From Salinibacterium sp. M195 (GTDB lineage Bacteria > Actinomycetota > Actinomycetes > Actinomycetales > Microbacteriaceae), in contig NZ_CP040814.1 of NCBI RefSeq assembly GCF_019443965.1, positions 992,001-1,056,000 of the forward strand: a DNA stretch of 64,000 bases. Direction: 5' to 3'. Made by a program: the position numbers and the translations under genes. How positions within the stretch are numbered: the stretch's first letter is position 1; each line of letters begins with the position of its first letter. Below the pieces are notes generated by a model that did not search any database, was not told the origin of the DNA, and saw only the letters and a list, made by a program, of their open reading frames with translations. Below, one piece after another: positions 7,469 to 14,697 of the stretch.

Positions 7469-8125
7469 TTAGCGTGCCGCATTTCGGGCACGGTGGCTGC
7501 GCACTTTTGCGCGGTTGCCGCAACGCTGCATGGAGCACCAGCGGCGGTTGTTCGAGCGTGACTCGTCATAGAACACGAGGGCGCAATCGTCGGCAGCACA
7601 CTCGCGAATCCGCTCGTGCTGCTCTTCACCGAACAGGAAGACGGCTTCACGCGCCATCGTCGCGAGGGCTTGACCGGTGCGAACGCGGGTGCGACCGGCC
7701 TGCAAGCTTCCTCCGGCCAGCCGCGGTGGAACATCCGGTGTCGCAGCAAAGAGGTTGATGATGTCGATCTGTTTCGGATCGGCGAAGTCGTTCACGCTCA
7801 ACGCTGTCGCAATTGTCGCGATGGCCTCGCGGAGGCCTTTCGCGTCGGTGAGATCGCGATCGGTGACGGTGCCATCGCAGGCTTCGAAGCGGCCCTCGAG
7901 CCACGTCGCGAGATCGGCGGGAGTGTTCAACCGCTCCCACGCGGGATTGTTGCCCATCGCGCCGGTGTAGGCGAAGTCGAGCGCACGCGCCCCTGAGTCA
8001 AACCACCACTGACGTGACGTACGCGAGGTAAACCACTGGCCGGTTGTGCCATCAGCGTTATCTGTTGTGGGCGTGGGCGTGGTTGTAGGCATGCCAATAG
8101 GAGTGGCGGTTTCGGGATGTTGCAC
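7469..8125 (-). CDS. CGNR zinc-finger protein (ABATE domain)
   Basis: 218 residues. The C-terminus carries the CGNR finger: C-A-A-D-D-C, then RRWCSMQRCGNRAKVRSHRAR, with four cysteines for one zinc. The N-terminal two thirds, from about residue 40 (WWFDSGARALDFAYT, PADLATWLEGR, LREAIATIATAL), match the ABATE domain usually fused to it, a likely stress-linked transcription regulator. Residues 10-30 are Thr/Pro-rich. The annotated start is GTG without a clear ribosome-binding site; the ATG at Met12 is an alternative. The DUF427 gene is convergent with it. Confidence 0.85.
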   Translation of the reverse strand: MQHPETATPIGMPTTTPTPTTDNADGTTGQWFTSRTSRQWWFDSGARALDFAYTGAMGNNPAWERLNTPADLATWLEGRFEACDGTVTDRDLTDAKGLREAIATIATALSVNDFADPKQIDIINLFAATPDVPPRLAGGSLQAGRTRVRTGQALATMAREAVFLFGEEQHERIRECAADDCALVFYDESRSNNRRWCSMQRCGNRAKVRSHRARNAAR

Positions 8126-8199
8126 CTAACCATTATTGCCGGTTACGAGGCACCCCGGCGACCGGCTGCGCTCGCGGCAAACTTCGCGGGCGCGACGAC

Positions 8200-8667
8200 C
8201 TAACTTCGCGGCCGTGACACCACACGGTGCACCCAGTCGATGCGATTGGCCGAACTGAACCTGCGCGAACAGAGCCCGCAGGCGAGCACGCGCGTTGGCT
8301 TGCGATAGCGATAGTGCTTATGGCCTGCAGGGCAGGTGCCCGCCCACGGCGCAAACTCATCGGCAATCGCGCCGTTATGAAGTCGCTTGCCCTCATAGCC
8401 CAACTCTTTGGCGACGAGCTTCCACTGTGCCCCGTGTCCGGCACCGGAGCCAGCCATGGCGTGCGCGATCTCGTGCAGCAGTACCTGATGAATCTCGTCA
8501 TCCTCGTAGCGCGCCGCCAAATACTTCGACACGGAGATGCGTTTGTGCGTGTAATTGCAGAGGCCAGCACGGGTTTTGGCATTGTCGAATGTGAACTGCC
8601 AGCCGTCATCCAAGTGCAGTCGAATAAGAGCATCAGCCCAGACGCGCACTCGGGAAAGTTCAGCCAC
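8200..8667 (-). CDS. SprT-like zinc metalloprotease-domain protein
   Basis: 155 residues. The motif HEIAHA (His65, Glu66, His69) with a downstream His78 in GAGHGAQW is the zinc site of SprT/Spartan-type peptidases. A C-terminal zinc ribbon follows (Cys112, Cys130, Cys133, with a possible His). In eukaryotes such proteins cleave DNA-crosslinked proteins; in bacteria the role is unclear. The start is GTG with a weak upstream site. It lies 24 bp downstream of the point where the SipW-like gene upstream ends on the minus strand reading, and 74 bp before the CGNR gene. Confidence 0.87.
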   Translation of the reverse strand: MAELSRVRVWADALIRLHLDDGWQFTFDNAKTRAGLCNYTHKRISVSKYLAARYEDDEIHQVLLHEIAHAMAGSGAGHGAQWKLVAKELGYEGKRLHNGAIADEFAPWAGTCPAGHKHYRYRKPTRVLACGLCSRRFSSANRIDWVHRVVSRPRS

Positions 8668-8691
8668 CTACTGAGGCTAATCGATGGGGAG

Positions 8692-9384
8692 CTAGTCTAA
8701 CCGCACGCGGTTGTCGATGGGCTCAACGGCATTTGCGGCGGTGACGGCTTCGACGGATGCGGCACGCTCGGCTTCACGCTCGGCGCGAGCACGGCGGCGC
8801 TTGCGCTTGCGTGCACCCGTGATGATGCCGCTCATGATCATGAATCCGGCATAGATGAAGAGGCCGATGGCGATGATGGGTACGAGCCACGATTTGCTGT
8901 CGCCGTTCACAAAGTTGCTGACATATCCGATCCACGGCACGCTGTACCAGAGTTTGCCCTGCACCTGCACGGGCAAAACTTGAAGCTCATCGGCAATGTC
9001 GTTGTTGTCGCCCTGCAGAGTGAAGGTTCGGGTGCCATCGCTAGAGTTCGTGATCGCCGTAACACGGTGGGTGATGACGCCGGCCTTGCCTGACTCAATT
9101 TGGTAGGTGATGACGTCGCCACGAACGATGTCGTTGGTTTCGATGGGCTTGACAACGATGAGCGTTCCTGGGGGCAGCCCAGGTTCCATTGAGCTAGTAA
9201 GAACCGTCAATGGCATTGCACCAGCGATCGCAGGAACAACGATGACGAGGGCGCCAATAAGCAAGACGAGAGCGAACAGGCCGCCGCTGATGCCCATGCC
9301 CAAGTAGTAGAGGACTCCTTTTGGCTTCTCGGTGTTGGCGCGCTGAGCATTGAGCGCATCAGCTCGTGCGGTGATCTCAGGCAT
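8692..9384 (-). CDS. Signal peptidase I, SipW/ER type
   Basis: 230 residues. Catalytic Ser65 lies in LTSSMEPGLPPGT and the base is His106 in VITHRV, the Ser-His pair of ER/archaeal and SipW peptidases rather than Ser-Lys. A GDNND box follows near residue 125. There are two membrane segments (about 33-57 and 170-186) and a very basic cytoplasmic tail. It is the last gene of an operon whose other five products have SipW-type or alternate signal peptides, so it very likely processes them at the membrane. Its ATG overlaps the preceding stop by 8 bp, suggesting translational coupling. Confidence 0.92.
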   Translation of the reverse strand: MPEITARADALNAQRANTEKPKGVLYYLGMGISGGLFALVLLIGALVIVVPAIAGAMPLTVLTSSMEPGLPPGTLIVVKPIETNDIVRGDVITYQIESGKAGVITHRVTAITNSSDGTRTFTLQGDNNDIADELQVLPVQVQGKLWYSVPWIGYVSNFVNGDSKSWLVPIIAIGLFIYAGFMIMSGIITGARKRKRRRARAEREAERAASVEAVTAANAVEPIDNRVRLD

Positions 9385-10255
9385 CCTCAGCGTCCCGTCG
9401 TGTGCGTCGTCGGCCGGCTAGCCAAGATATGCCGGCCCCGATCATCGCGGCCAGCACCAGAATGAGTACAAGGTACTCCTGATAGAGCCGCCACGTATTG
9501 GGGTCGAGGCTAAAGGTAGAGGGGAATGCGGGAAGAAGTCCCGATTCGGACGCTTCGTCTGGCGTAGCCGCGAAGCTTGGGCTCGGACTTGGAGTCGCAG
9601 TCGGAACAGCGGCGATCCCTGTCGCGGATCCAGCGGTCCCGGAACCGGTGGTATGAGAATCGGTTGCTGTTGGCACACCAGGGGTTGTTGGTGTCACGGG
9701 AACTGTGGTTCCGGTGCCGCTGCAGGCGGTAGCAGGCAACGTGCCCGGTGTCGTATCGCTCAGGGTGATCCGAAGTGATGCAGATGCTGTTGCCCCTTGC
9801 CCTGCTGTCCCGCTTAAGTCGCCGAGCATCAGACTTGCCAGCATCGACACGGTTTGGCCTGGCGCGATGAGCACGCCTTCACTGGTAACGGCACACGGAT
9901 TAGCGGAGCTGAGCGCGACCGCGTTTCCCGAACCGCCACTAATGGTGGTCGATACGGTCAATGCATCTGCAAAAGCTTGGTCGGAGTAGCTCACGTCGCG
10001 AAGGGTCACCCGAAGGTAGCCTGATGCAGACCCAACATTGCGCACATAGATCGTGTCGGATTGGTTGTCGCCGGGACTGAGGTTTCCGATGTCATCGAAA
10101 ATCGCTCCCGGAAAGCTGCGCGCAAAAGCTACGCCGTCGTCACTTACTTCGACTACGCCCACGCCAGCTGCCGCGCTCGCGGGAGCAGCGCCAGCTAGCA
10201 GGCTGAAGGTCAGTGCCAGCGCGATTGCGGATGCCTTCGTGACTATTTTCCGCAT
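9377..10255 (-). CDS. Secreted, C-terminally membrane-anchored protein of the SipW operon
   Basis: 292 residues. A conventional signal peptide (about 1-29, ending PASAAA) is followed by a beta-rich domain with LSPGDNQSDTIYVRNVGSASGYLRVTL, the layout of TasA/camelysin-like proteins where an SPGD turn precedes a strand. Residues about 175-245 are a Thr/Pro/Ser-rich stalk. The C-terminus has a membrane helix (YLVLILVLAAMIGAGISWLAG) and an RRRTRR stop-transfer. It lacks an LPXTG motif, so sortase anchoring is unlikely. It may tether the fibre subunits to the membrane; that is inference. It overlaps the upstream gene by 13 bp. Confidence 0.75.
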   Translation of the reverse strand: MRKIVTKASAIALALTFSLLAGAAPASAAAGVGVVEVSDDGVAFARSFPGAIFDDIGNLSPGDNQSDTIYVRNVGSASGYLRVTLRDVSYSDQAFADALTVSTTISGGSGNAVALSSANPCAVTSEGVLIAPGQTVSMLASLMLGDLSGTAGQGATASASLRITLSDTTPGTLPATACSGTGTTVPVTPTTPGVPTATDSHTTGSGTAGSATGIAAVPTATPSPSPSFAATPDEASESGLLPAFPSTFSLDPNTWRLYQEYLVLILVLAAMIGAGISWLAGRRRTRRDAEDA

Positions 10256-11139
10256 CGTAGGCCGCCGTTCTTGTTTTGCGGTGTGAGCGGTATGGGGTCT
10301 GAGTCGGCAGATTCGGTTCCGTCGAGGGCAACGGCGCGAATGGTCACATCGCCGGTGTCATCGCCATCCGAATACAAGTCGATCCACTTGTTGGAGGTGC
10401 TGGTGACGTACGCGCCATTGAAGTAGACGCGGTAGCCGCCGTTAGGTGTGACAAATCCTGTCGGAGTTGACCACTCCACGGTTACCCCAGAGAATCCGTT
10501 GTTGCTGCACTCGACATTTCTGGGCTCATTCGGTGCAACTTTCAGCACGATTGACTGTGTGAATGAACGATCGTTCGAGTCAAGGGAATCTGACGCGATC
10601 CAATTTGTTCCGGCGCTTGACTTCAGCTGGAACGTCACGTTGGCGCTGCGGCCTGCTTGGGCGAGGACGTCGCCGTCGAAAGTCGTTGACGCGCAGAGAA
10701 TCGCCGATCCGGATGCTGCAATAGTCATATTAAGGGAGCTCAGCGACACACTGCCAACGTTCAGCGCCGTAGAGACGATGGGCGTTGTCGCGGCGCACGA
10801 GGAACTCGTGCCAGCCCAAAACTTCACGGTGATCTGGTTGTCGCCCAAGGTTCCGGTGCGCGAAATGGCGATGCTGCTTACCGTGGCCGCAACGGAGCCA
10901 GTGTTACGCACGGTGATCGGCTTTTTCACGGTTTCGTTTGTTGCTGTGTAGGTGTGCGGGCCGAGCGCGGTAATTGTCGCGGCACCCGAGCTTGTTGAGG
11001 TCGAGAGCGCAACAGCGCCGGTGGTTGCGGTTGCGGTTCTTGTCGATGATGCAGTCCAAGCTGCGTAGCTCACGCTGGATGTCAGACAGAGAAAGACGAC
11101 GATGCCGACCGTAATTGAGAAGCTGGCTAGTTTCCGCAT
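10243..11139 (-). CDS. SipW-dependent-type signal peptide protein with fibronectin-like C-terminus
   Basis: 298 residues. The signal peptide (MRKLASFSITVGIVVFLCLTSSVSYAA...) has the SipW form, followed at once by AAWTASS. Next is a TasA-like beta domain (AATITALGPHTYTATNETVKKPITVRNTG). Residues about 205-285 resemble a fibronectin type III module: VTVEWSTPTG, GGYRVYFNGAYV, VTIRAVALDG. It is a tandem paralogue of the next gene upstream, sharing the signal peptide and the GAATITALGPHTY segment. It is probably a secreted structural or adhesive protein. The ATG overlaps the upstream stop by 13 bp. Confidence 0.8.
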   Translation of the reverse strand: MRKLASFSITVGIVVFLCLTSSVSYAAWTASSTRTATATTGAVALSTSTSSGAATITALGPHTYTATNETVKKPITVRNTGSVAATVSSIAISRTGTLGDNQITVKFWAGTSSSCAATTPIVSTALNVGSVSLSSLNMTIAASGSAILCASTTFDGDVLAQAGRSANVTFQLKSSAGTNWIASDSLDSNDRSFTQSIVLKVAPNEPRNVECSNNGFSGVTVEWSTPTGFVTPNGGYRVYFNGAYVTSTSNKWIDLYSDGDDTGDVTIRAVALDGTESADSDPIPLTPQNKNGGLRCGK

Positions 11140-12119
11140 GAGATACCGCCGCTACTTACGTTGGAGTACGAAACAGTGGTGGCGGAAGATGCGGGTGAAT
11201 CGAGGTATCCGGTGGCGGAGGCGACCACAGTTACTGTGCCGTCGGACTGGATGTGCGTTTCATTGATCGTGACTGATCGGCTGGTCGTTGTGCTCAATAG
11301 CGTCACTGTTGAACCGCTCTGGTGGTACACCTTGTAGGTGATGGCGGTTCCCGCGGGTGCCGTGGGAGCGTTCCACGCAATGGTCGCTTGCGGTCGGTAT
11401 CCGAACCACCAGAAGTAGGACCGGTACGTCGTGGAGCATCCCGTAATGGATGGCGCGGGAAGTTGGCTCAGTGTCTTGACCGACTGTGTGAAACTTCGAC
11501 TCGCCAATGGCAGCGAATCGGTGGCTTTCCAATTGGCGCTGGCAGCCGTGTTTAGCGTGAATGTGGCGGTCGTTGACATTCCGGCATAGGTCGTCAGGTC
11601 GCCCGTGAAAGTTGTTGACGCGCACAGGGTCGCAAAACTCGATGCAGCCACTGTCATAGTGAGGCTCTGCAGATCTATGGTCCCGCCGGCGAGCGTCGAC
11701 GAGATAGCAGAAGACGGGCTAGTGCTGGAGCAGGGGGTTGTCGTCTGAGACCACAACTTGACCGCGATCTGGCTGCCCGGAATTGCTCCGGTGCGAGCAA
11801 TTGCTAGGGTGCTCACGCTGGCGGGGACGGTTCCCGTGTTGTTAACGGAAATCGCTGCCACCTTGGTGCCGCCGCTGACGTCATACGTGTGGGGTCCGAG
11901 TGCCGTGATCGTTGCGGCACCCTGTGAGTTCTCGGTGCTTACTGTGATGGCCCCAGCGGTAGCGGCTGCTGTCTTTAGGGACGAGGCGGTCCAGGCGGCG
12001 AAACTGACGCCTGAGACCAGGGTCAGGAACACGGCGACTCCGGCGACCATCGTCAGTCGGGTAGAACGCTTCATGCCGCGATAGGGGCGAGCGGTGTGCT
12101 CACTGGTTGAGCGGCTCAC
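11127..12119 (-). CDS. SipW-dependent-type signal peptide protein, paralogue
   Basis: 330 residues. Residues 16-46 form a SipW-type signal peptide (MKRSTRLTMVAGVAVFLTLV, then SFAAWTASS). The following domain shares QGAATITALGPHTY, an AxxVNNTGTVPASVSTLAIARTG repeat pattern and LCASTTFTGDL with its neighbour. The C-terminus (about 235-320) is a different beta module with ATIAWNAPTAPAGTAITYKVYHQ, again fibronectin-like. The GTG start overlaps the upstream TGA (GTGA), which supports coupling; initiation at Met16 would shorten the leader to normal length and is an alternative. Secreted; the role is inferred from the operon. Confidence 0.8.
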   Translation of the reverse strand: MSRSTSEHTARPYRGMKRSTRLTMVAGVAVFLTLVSGVSFAAWTASSLKTAAATAGAITVSTENSQGAATITALGPHTYDVSGGTKVAAISVNNTGTVPASVSTLAIARTGAIPGSQIAVKLWSQTTTPCSSTSPSSAISSTLAGGTIDLQSLTMTVAASSFATLCASTTFTGDLTTYAGMSTTATFTLNTAASANWKATDSLPLASRSFTQSVKTLSQLPAPSITGCSTTYRSYFWWFGYRPQATIAWNAPTAPAGTAITYKVYHQSGSTVTLLSTTTSRSVTINETHIQSDGTVTVVASATGYLDSPASSATTVSYSNVSSGGISCGN

Positions 12120-12712
12120 GGCTGAACACCGGAGATCGTTGCTGTGATCGCAGCGCTTGCGGATTGTGCGTCAGCGACTGCGCTCGCGGAAAGCGTGAGG
12201 ACGAGACACGCGTTGGTCGTTGCACCGGCGGCGAGCGTGCTGTTCAACGCCACTGCGGGAACGCCAGTAGCAGAGCACGCGCCGTTGTGCACAGTTGCGA
12301 CGAAGGTGTTAGCGGGCAACGTGATGGTTGGTGAAGAAGGCGTGACTGCGACAACTGATGTTGCTGAGAGCACGAGAGGCACATCGCCAGCGTTGGAGAT
12401 GGTGAAGGTGCCAGTAACGGAGTTGCCGGGCGCGAGAGCTGTCCAGCTGAGAGATTGTGAACCAACGGTCAGAGCGGCGGTGCCGGCGTTGATTGTGGCA
12501 CCGGGTGTCGAGGTGGCCGAAGCGTTTAGGTAGGCATAGGTGCCGCCGGTGCCCACCAGACCGAGGGAAACGACGATGGCGAGAACCGCTATTGCCTTGA
12601 TCGCGCCGAACGCTCCGGTGCCAAATGCCGCAAGCGGAGAGGCGCTACGGCGTTGGTGACGAGCGTTAACCATGTCAAGGCGGTGCGACCCGTGAACTGT
12701 CGAAGAGTTCAT
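12116..12712 (-). CDS. TasA/SipW-type secreted protein
   Basis: 198 residues. A long N-region (1-36) precedes a hydrophobic stretch (AIAVLAIVVSLGLVGTGGTYA) and YLNASATSTPG, the boundary typical of SipW substrates. The mature part is a single Ser/Thr/Ala-rich beta domain: LTVGSQSLSWTALAPGNSVTGTFTISNAGDVPLVL, with an APGNS turn like the LSPGD turn in its neighbours. No lysine-rich anchor, LPXTG or C-terminal helix is present, so it is probably released or assembled into fibres. Its gene is separated from the first gene of the operon by 87 bp that include a hairpin. Confidence 0.78.
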   Translation of the reverse strand: MNSSTVHGSHRLDMVNARHQRRSASPLAAFGTGAFGAIKAIAVLAIVVSLGLVGTGGTYAYLNASATSTPGATINAGTAALTVGSQSLSWTALAPGNSVTGTFTISNAGDVPLVLSATSVVAVTPSSPTITLPANTFVATVHNGACSATGVPAVALNSTLAAGATTNACLVLTLSASAVADAQSASAAITATISGVQP

Positions 12713-12758
12713 GGTGCACCGCCTTTCAATGAGAAGTTTGTATCGAGAGAGGATTGCC

Positions 12759-12787
12759 GGGTGTGCGTCCCCCCAGACCGCACACCC
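12759..12787 (-). terminator. Hairpin between first and second SipW-operon genes
   Basis: Perfect 9-bp arms gggtgtgcg (12759-12767) and cgcacaccc (12779-12787) with an 11-base loop. It lies just after the stop of the first gene of the minus-strand operon and lacks a good U tract. It may act as an attenuator or mRNA stabiliser that raises the first gene's output. Confidence 0.5.
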
Positions 12788-12799
12788 AGCGGGGTAAAA

Positions 12800-13366
12800 C
12801 TAGTTCTGGGTGAGTGTGATGGCGAAGTTGCTCAGCGAAACAGCGCCGAGCTTCGAGAGGTTCTCGGCTCCGGCAGTCGTGCTCTTCGGGTAGTTCATCG
12901 TTACAGTCACGACTACTGGCTGCGTGCCGGTCGTTGTCGGGCTGATCGAAGTCGCGGCTGAACCGTTGACGGTAAAGGTCGCCGTTGCGACGATCGCTGC
13001 GGCGAGTTTGACGTCGGCGTCAACGCTGGTGCTGACAGCCGCGACGGATGCGGGCGCAACGGCGATTGCGGCGGAGAGGTTGTCACCGGTTGCTGTCACG
13101 TTGAAGGTCTTGGTGTACGTGAAAGTATCTCCGGGAACGATCTTGAACGTAGGCGACGTCACGGTTGGCTTGGTGCCGAGCTTCCAGCCGTCTCCCGCGA
13201 TCGTTCCGGTTGCTGCAACGATGTCGAGCGTTCCGGCGTTGATGTTCTGGTTTGCTCCGGTGCTCACGGTTGCGATCGAGTTCCACGTAGCGAGAGTTCC
13301 TGCGCCACCGAGAAGAAGTGCGATTCCTGCTGCGCCTGCGATGGAGCCTTTAACGAGCTTGTTCAT
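12800..13366 (-). CDS. Alternate-type signal peptide secreted protein, likely major subunit of SipW operon
   Basis: 188 residues. MNKLVKGSIAGAAGIALLLGG then GTLATWNS is the 'alternate-type signal peptide' seen in actinobacterial proteins near SipW peptidases. The mature part is a compact beta domain: NINAGTLDIVAATG, TFKIVPGDTFTYTKTFNVTATGDNLSA, and a C-terminal LGAVSLSNFAITLTQN. It resembles TasA/CotN domains. I start at the ATG at 13364-13366, which has AAAGGA 6-10 bases upstream, not at the longer upstream frame. First gene of the operon and the only one followed by a hairpin, which fits an abundant fibre subunit. The function is inferred. Confidence 0.85.
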   Translation of the reverse strand: MNKLVKGSIAGAAGIALLLGGAGTLATWNSIATVSTGANQNINAGTLDIVAATGTIAGDGWKLGTKPTVTSPTFKIVPGDTFTYTKTFNVTATGDNLSAAIAVAPASVAAVSTSVDADVKLAAAIVATATFTVNGSAATSISPTTTGTQPVVVTVTMNYPKSTTAGAENLSKLGAVSLSNFAITLTQN

Positions 13367-13720
13367 GATTTCCTTTCGCGGCGCAGCAAAAACTGTCCGG
13401 AATGATTGTGGTTCGGGCTTTCGGGATTCAAGAAGCTGTGTGCTGGTTTCGGGTTCCTGCAACTCTGTGATTCTTCGCGAGCTTCGGGGCTCGCTTTCAA
13501 CTTCTGAATTCAATCTACCTGTCCTCACTATGGAGGACAGTCCCCAGTAATGGGGGGCAAGCTGAGTCCGCACCATGGGGGACTAGACGATTCAGTTTGG
13601 GGTACGAACTACCCCGGTTTTACGCGGAAATCGCCGAAAACAGGCAATTGGGGGGACAGATTTGTACCCCGTTTGTGATCGCAGGATCGGGGTACAAGGG
13701 GCTCTAGGAGATAGAACGGT
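13367..13720. promoter_or_regulatory. Upstream region of SipW operon, rich in palindromes
   Basis: 354 bases without a gene. Palindromes: gtcctc/gaggac (13521-13538, 6-base loop), cccca/tgggg (13542-13555), ggggta-cgaac-tacccc (13599-13615) and the 9-bp pair ttgtacccc/ggggtacaa (13662-13697). The last two share the core GGGGTAC, as expected for repeated sites of one regulator, although the 13662 pair could also serve as a terminator. No clear -35/-10 boxes were identified. Confidence 0.5.
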
Positions 13721-14587
13721 CTATCTACGGCCCGGTTTGACCTGAAAAATACTTTTCGCCGGAGGGGGTGATTTGACCGCTGTTTGGTCTGTGACGACAG
13801 GTGAGCTGCCAATGAAGTCGAGCAGTTCGACCCCCGCAATCACCTTCGAAGGGTGCGGGCCGCCGGCAAGAAGCCGCGGCATCCAATGCAAGGGGAGCGC
13901 TGAGGGTGATCCCATCAGCACGATATTGCCGAAACGGCGGCCTTTGAGTATCTGAGTCTCGGCGAGCGCTGCCACGTGCCCGACCGTGTGCTTGAGGGTC
14001 GCGGCTTGGCTGCGAGCGAACGCAAGGCCAGGGCCGTCAGCCACATTCACCACGATGACGCCCTGCGGCGCGAGCAACGTCATCGCTTCCGTATAGAACT
14101 CGAGACTCGTGACATGGGCAGGCGTGCGGGCGCCACTAAAGATGTCGACGACGAGCAGATCAACAGCGCCGCGCAATCCTGGCGGAAACTTGCCGAGCAC
14201 TTCACGGGCGTCACCGTGGCGAACGCGAATGGATGCCTGCTTCGACCACGGAAGCTCCGTGCGAACAAAGTCAACGAGATCCGATTCCAGCTCAACCACT
14301 TGTTGGCGCGAGCCGGGACGCGTGGCCTCAACATAGCGGGGGAGTGTCAGGGCGCCACCGCCAAGGTGCACCGCCGTGATGGGGGCACCGGATTCGGTGA
14401 GCTGATCAATGACGTGTCCCATCCGCTGCACGTATTCAAAGAACAACTGGCTTGGGTCGTCCATGTTCACGTGCGACTGCGGAGTGCCGTCAACGGTAAG
14501 AGTGTACGAACCGTCGATCCAGCGGTCGGGGGCGATTTCGGCAAGATGGCCGCTGAGTTTTAACGTGATTGTCGGATGCTCGGCCAT
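13721..14587 (-). CDS. Spermidine synthase-like methyltransferase-fold protein
   Basis: 288 residues. The core has a Rossmann-type nucleotide site, AVHLGGGALTLPRYV, an acidic residue at the end of the next strand (VVELESDLVDFVR), and the loop VDLLVVDIFSGARTPAHV, matching spermidine synthases/SpeE-like proteins. An N-terminal beta domain with a DRWIDGSYTLTVDGTPQSHVNMDDPSQLFFEYVQRM stretch precedes it. Real aminopropyl transfer is not certain, because many actinobacterial members of this group have no known substrate. It starts with ATG and is divergent from the agmatinase-family gene, which hints at polyamine metabolism. Confidence 0.8.
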   Translation of the reverse strand: MAEHPTITLKLSGHLAEIAPDRWIDGSYTLTVDGTPQSHVNMDDPSQLFFEYVQRMGHVIDQLTESGAPITAVHLGGGALTLPRYVEATRPGSRQQVVELESDLVDFVRTELPWSKQASIRVRHGDAREVLGKFPPGLRGAVDLLVVDIFSGARTPAHVTSLEFYTEAMTLLAPQGVIVVNVADGPGLAFARSQAATLKHTVGHVAALAETQILKGRRFGNIVLMGSPSALPLHWMPRLLAGGPHPSKVIAGVELLDFIGSSPVVTDQTAVKSPPPAKSIFQVKPGRR

Positions 14588-14697
14588 GTCATTGACTTTG
14601 CCACAGTCTCACGACTGCTGGTGCCGCCTCCGGTCAGGTTCGGGCCGTGCGCGCTACGGTGAAGCATGGTCGATAAGAACCGTGAGATCCCCCTCAC

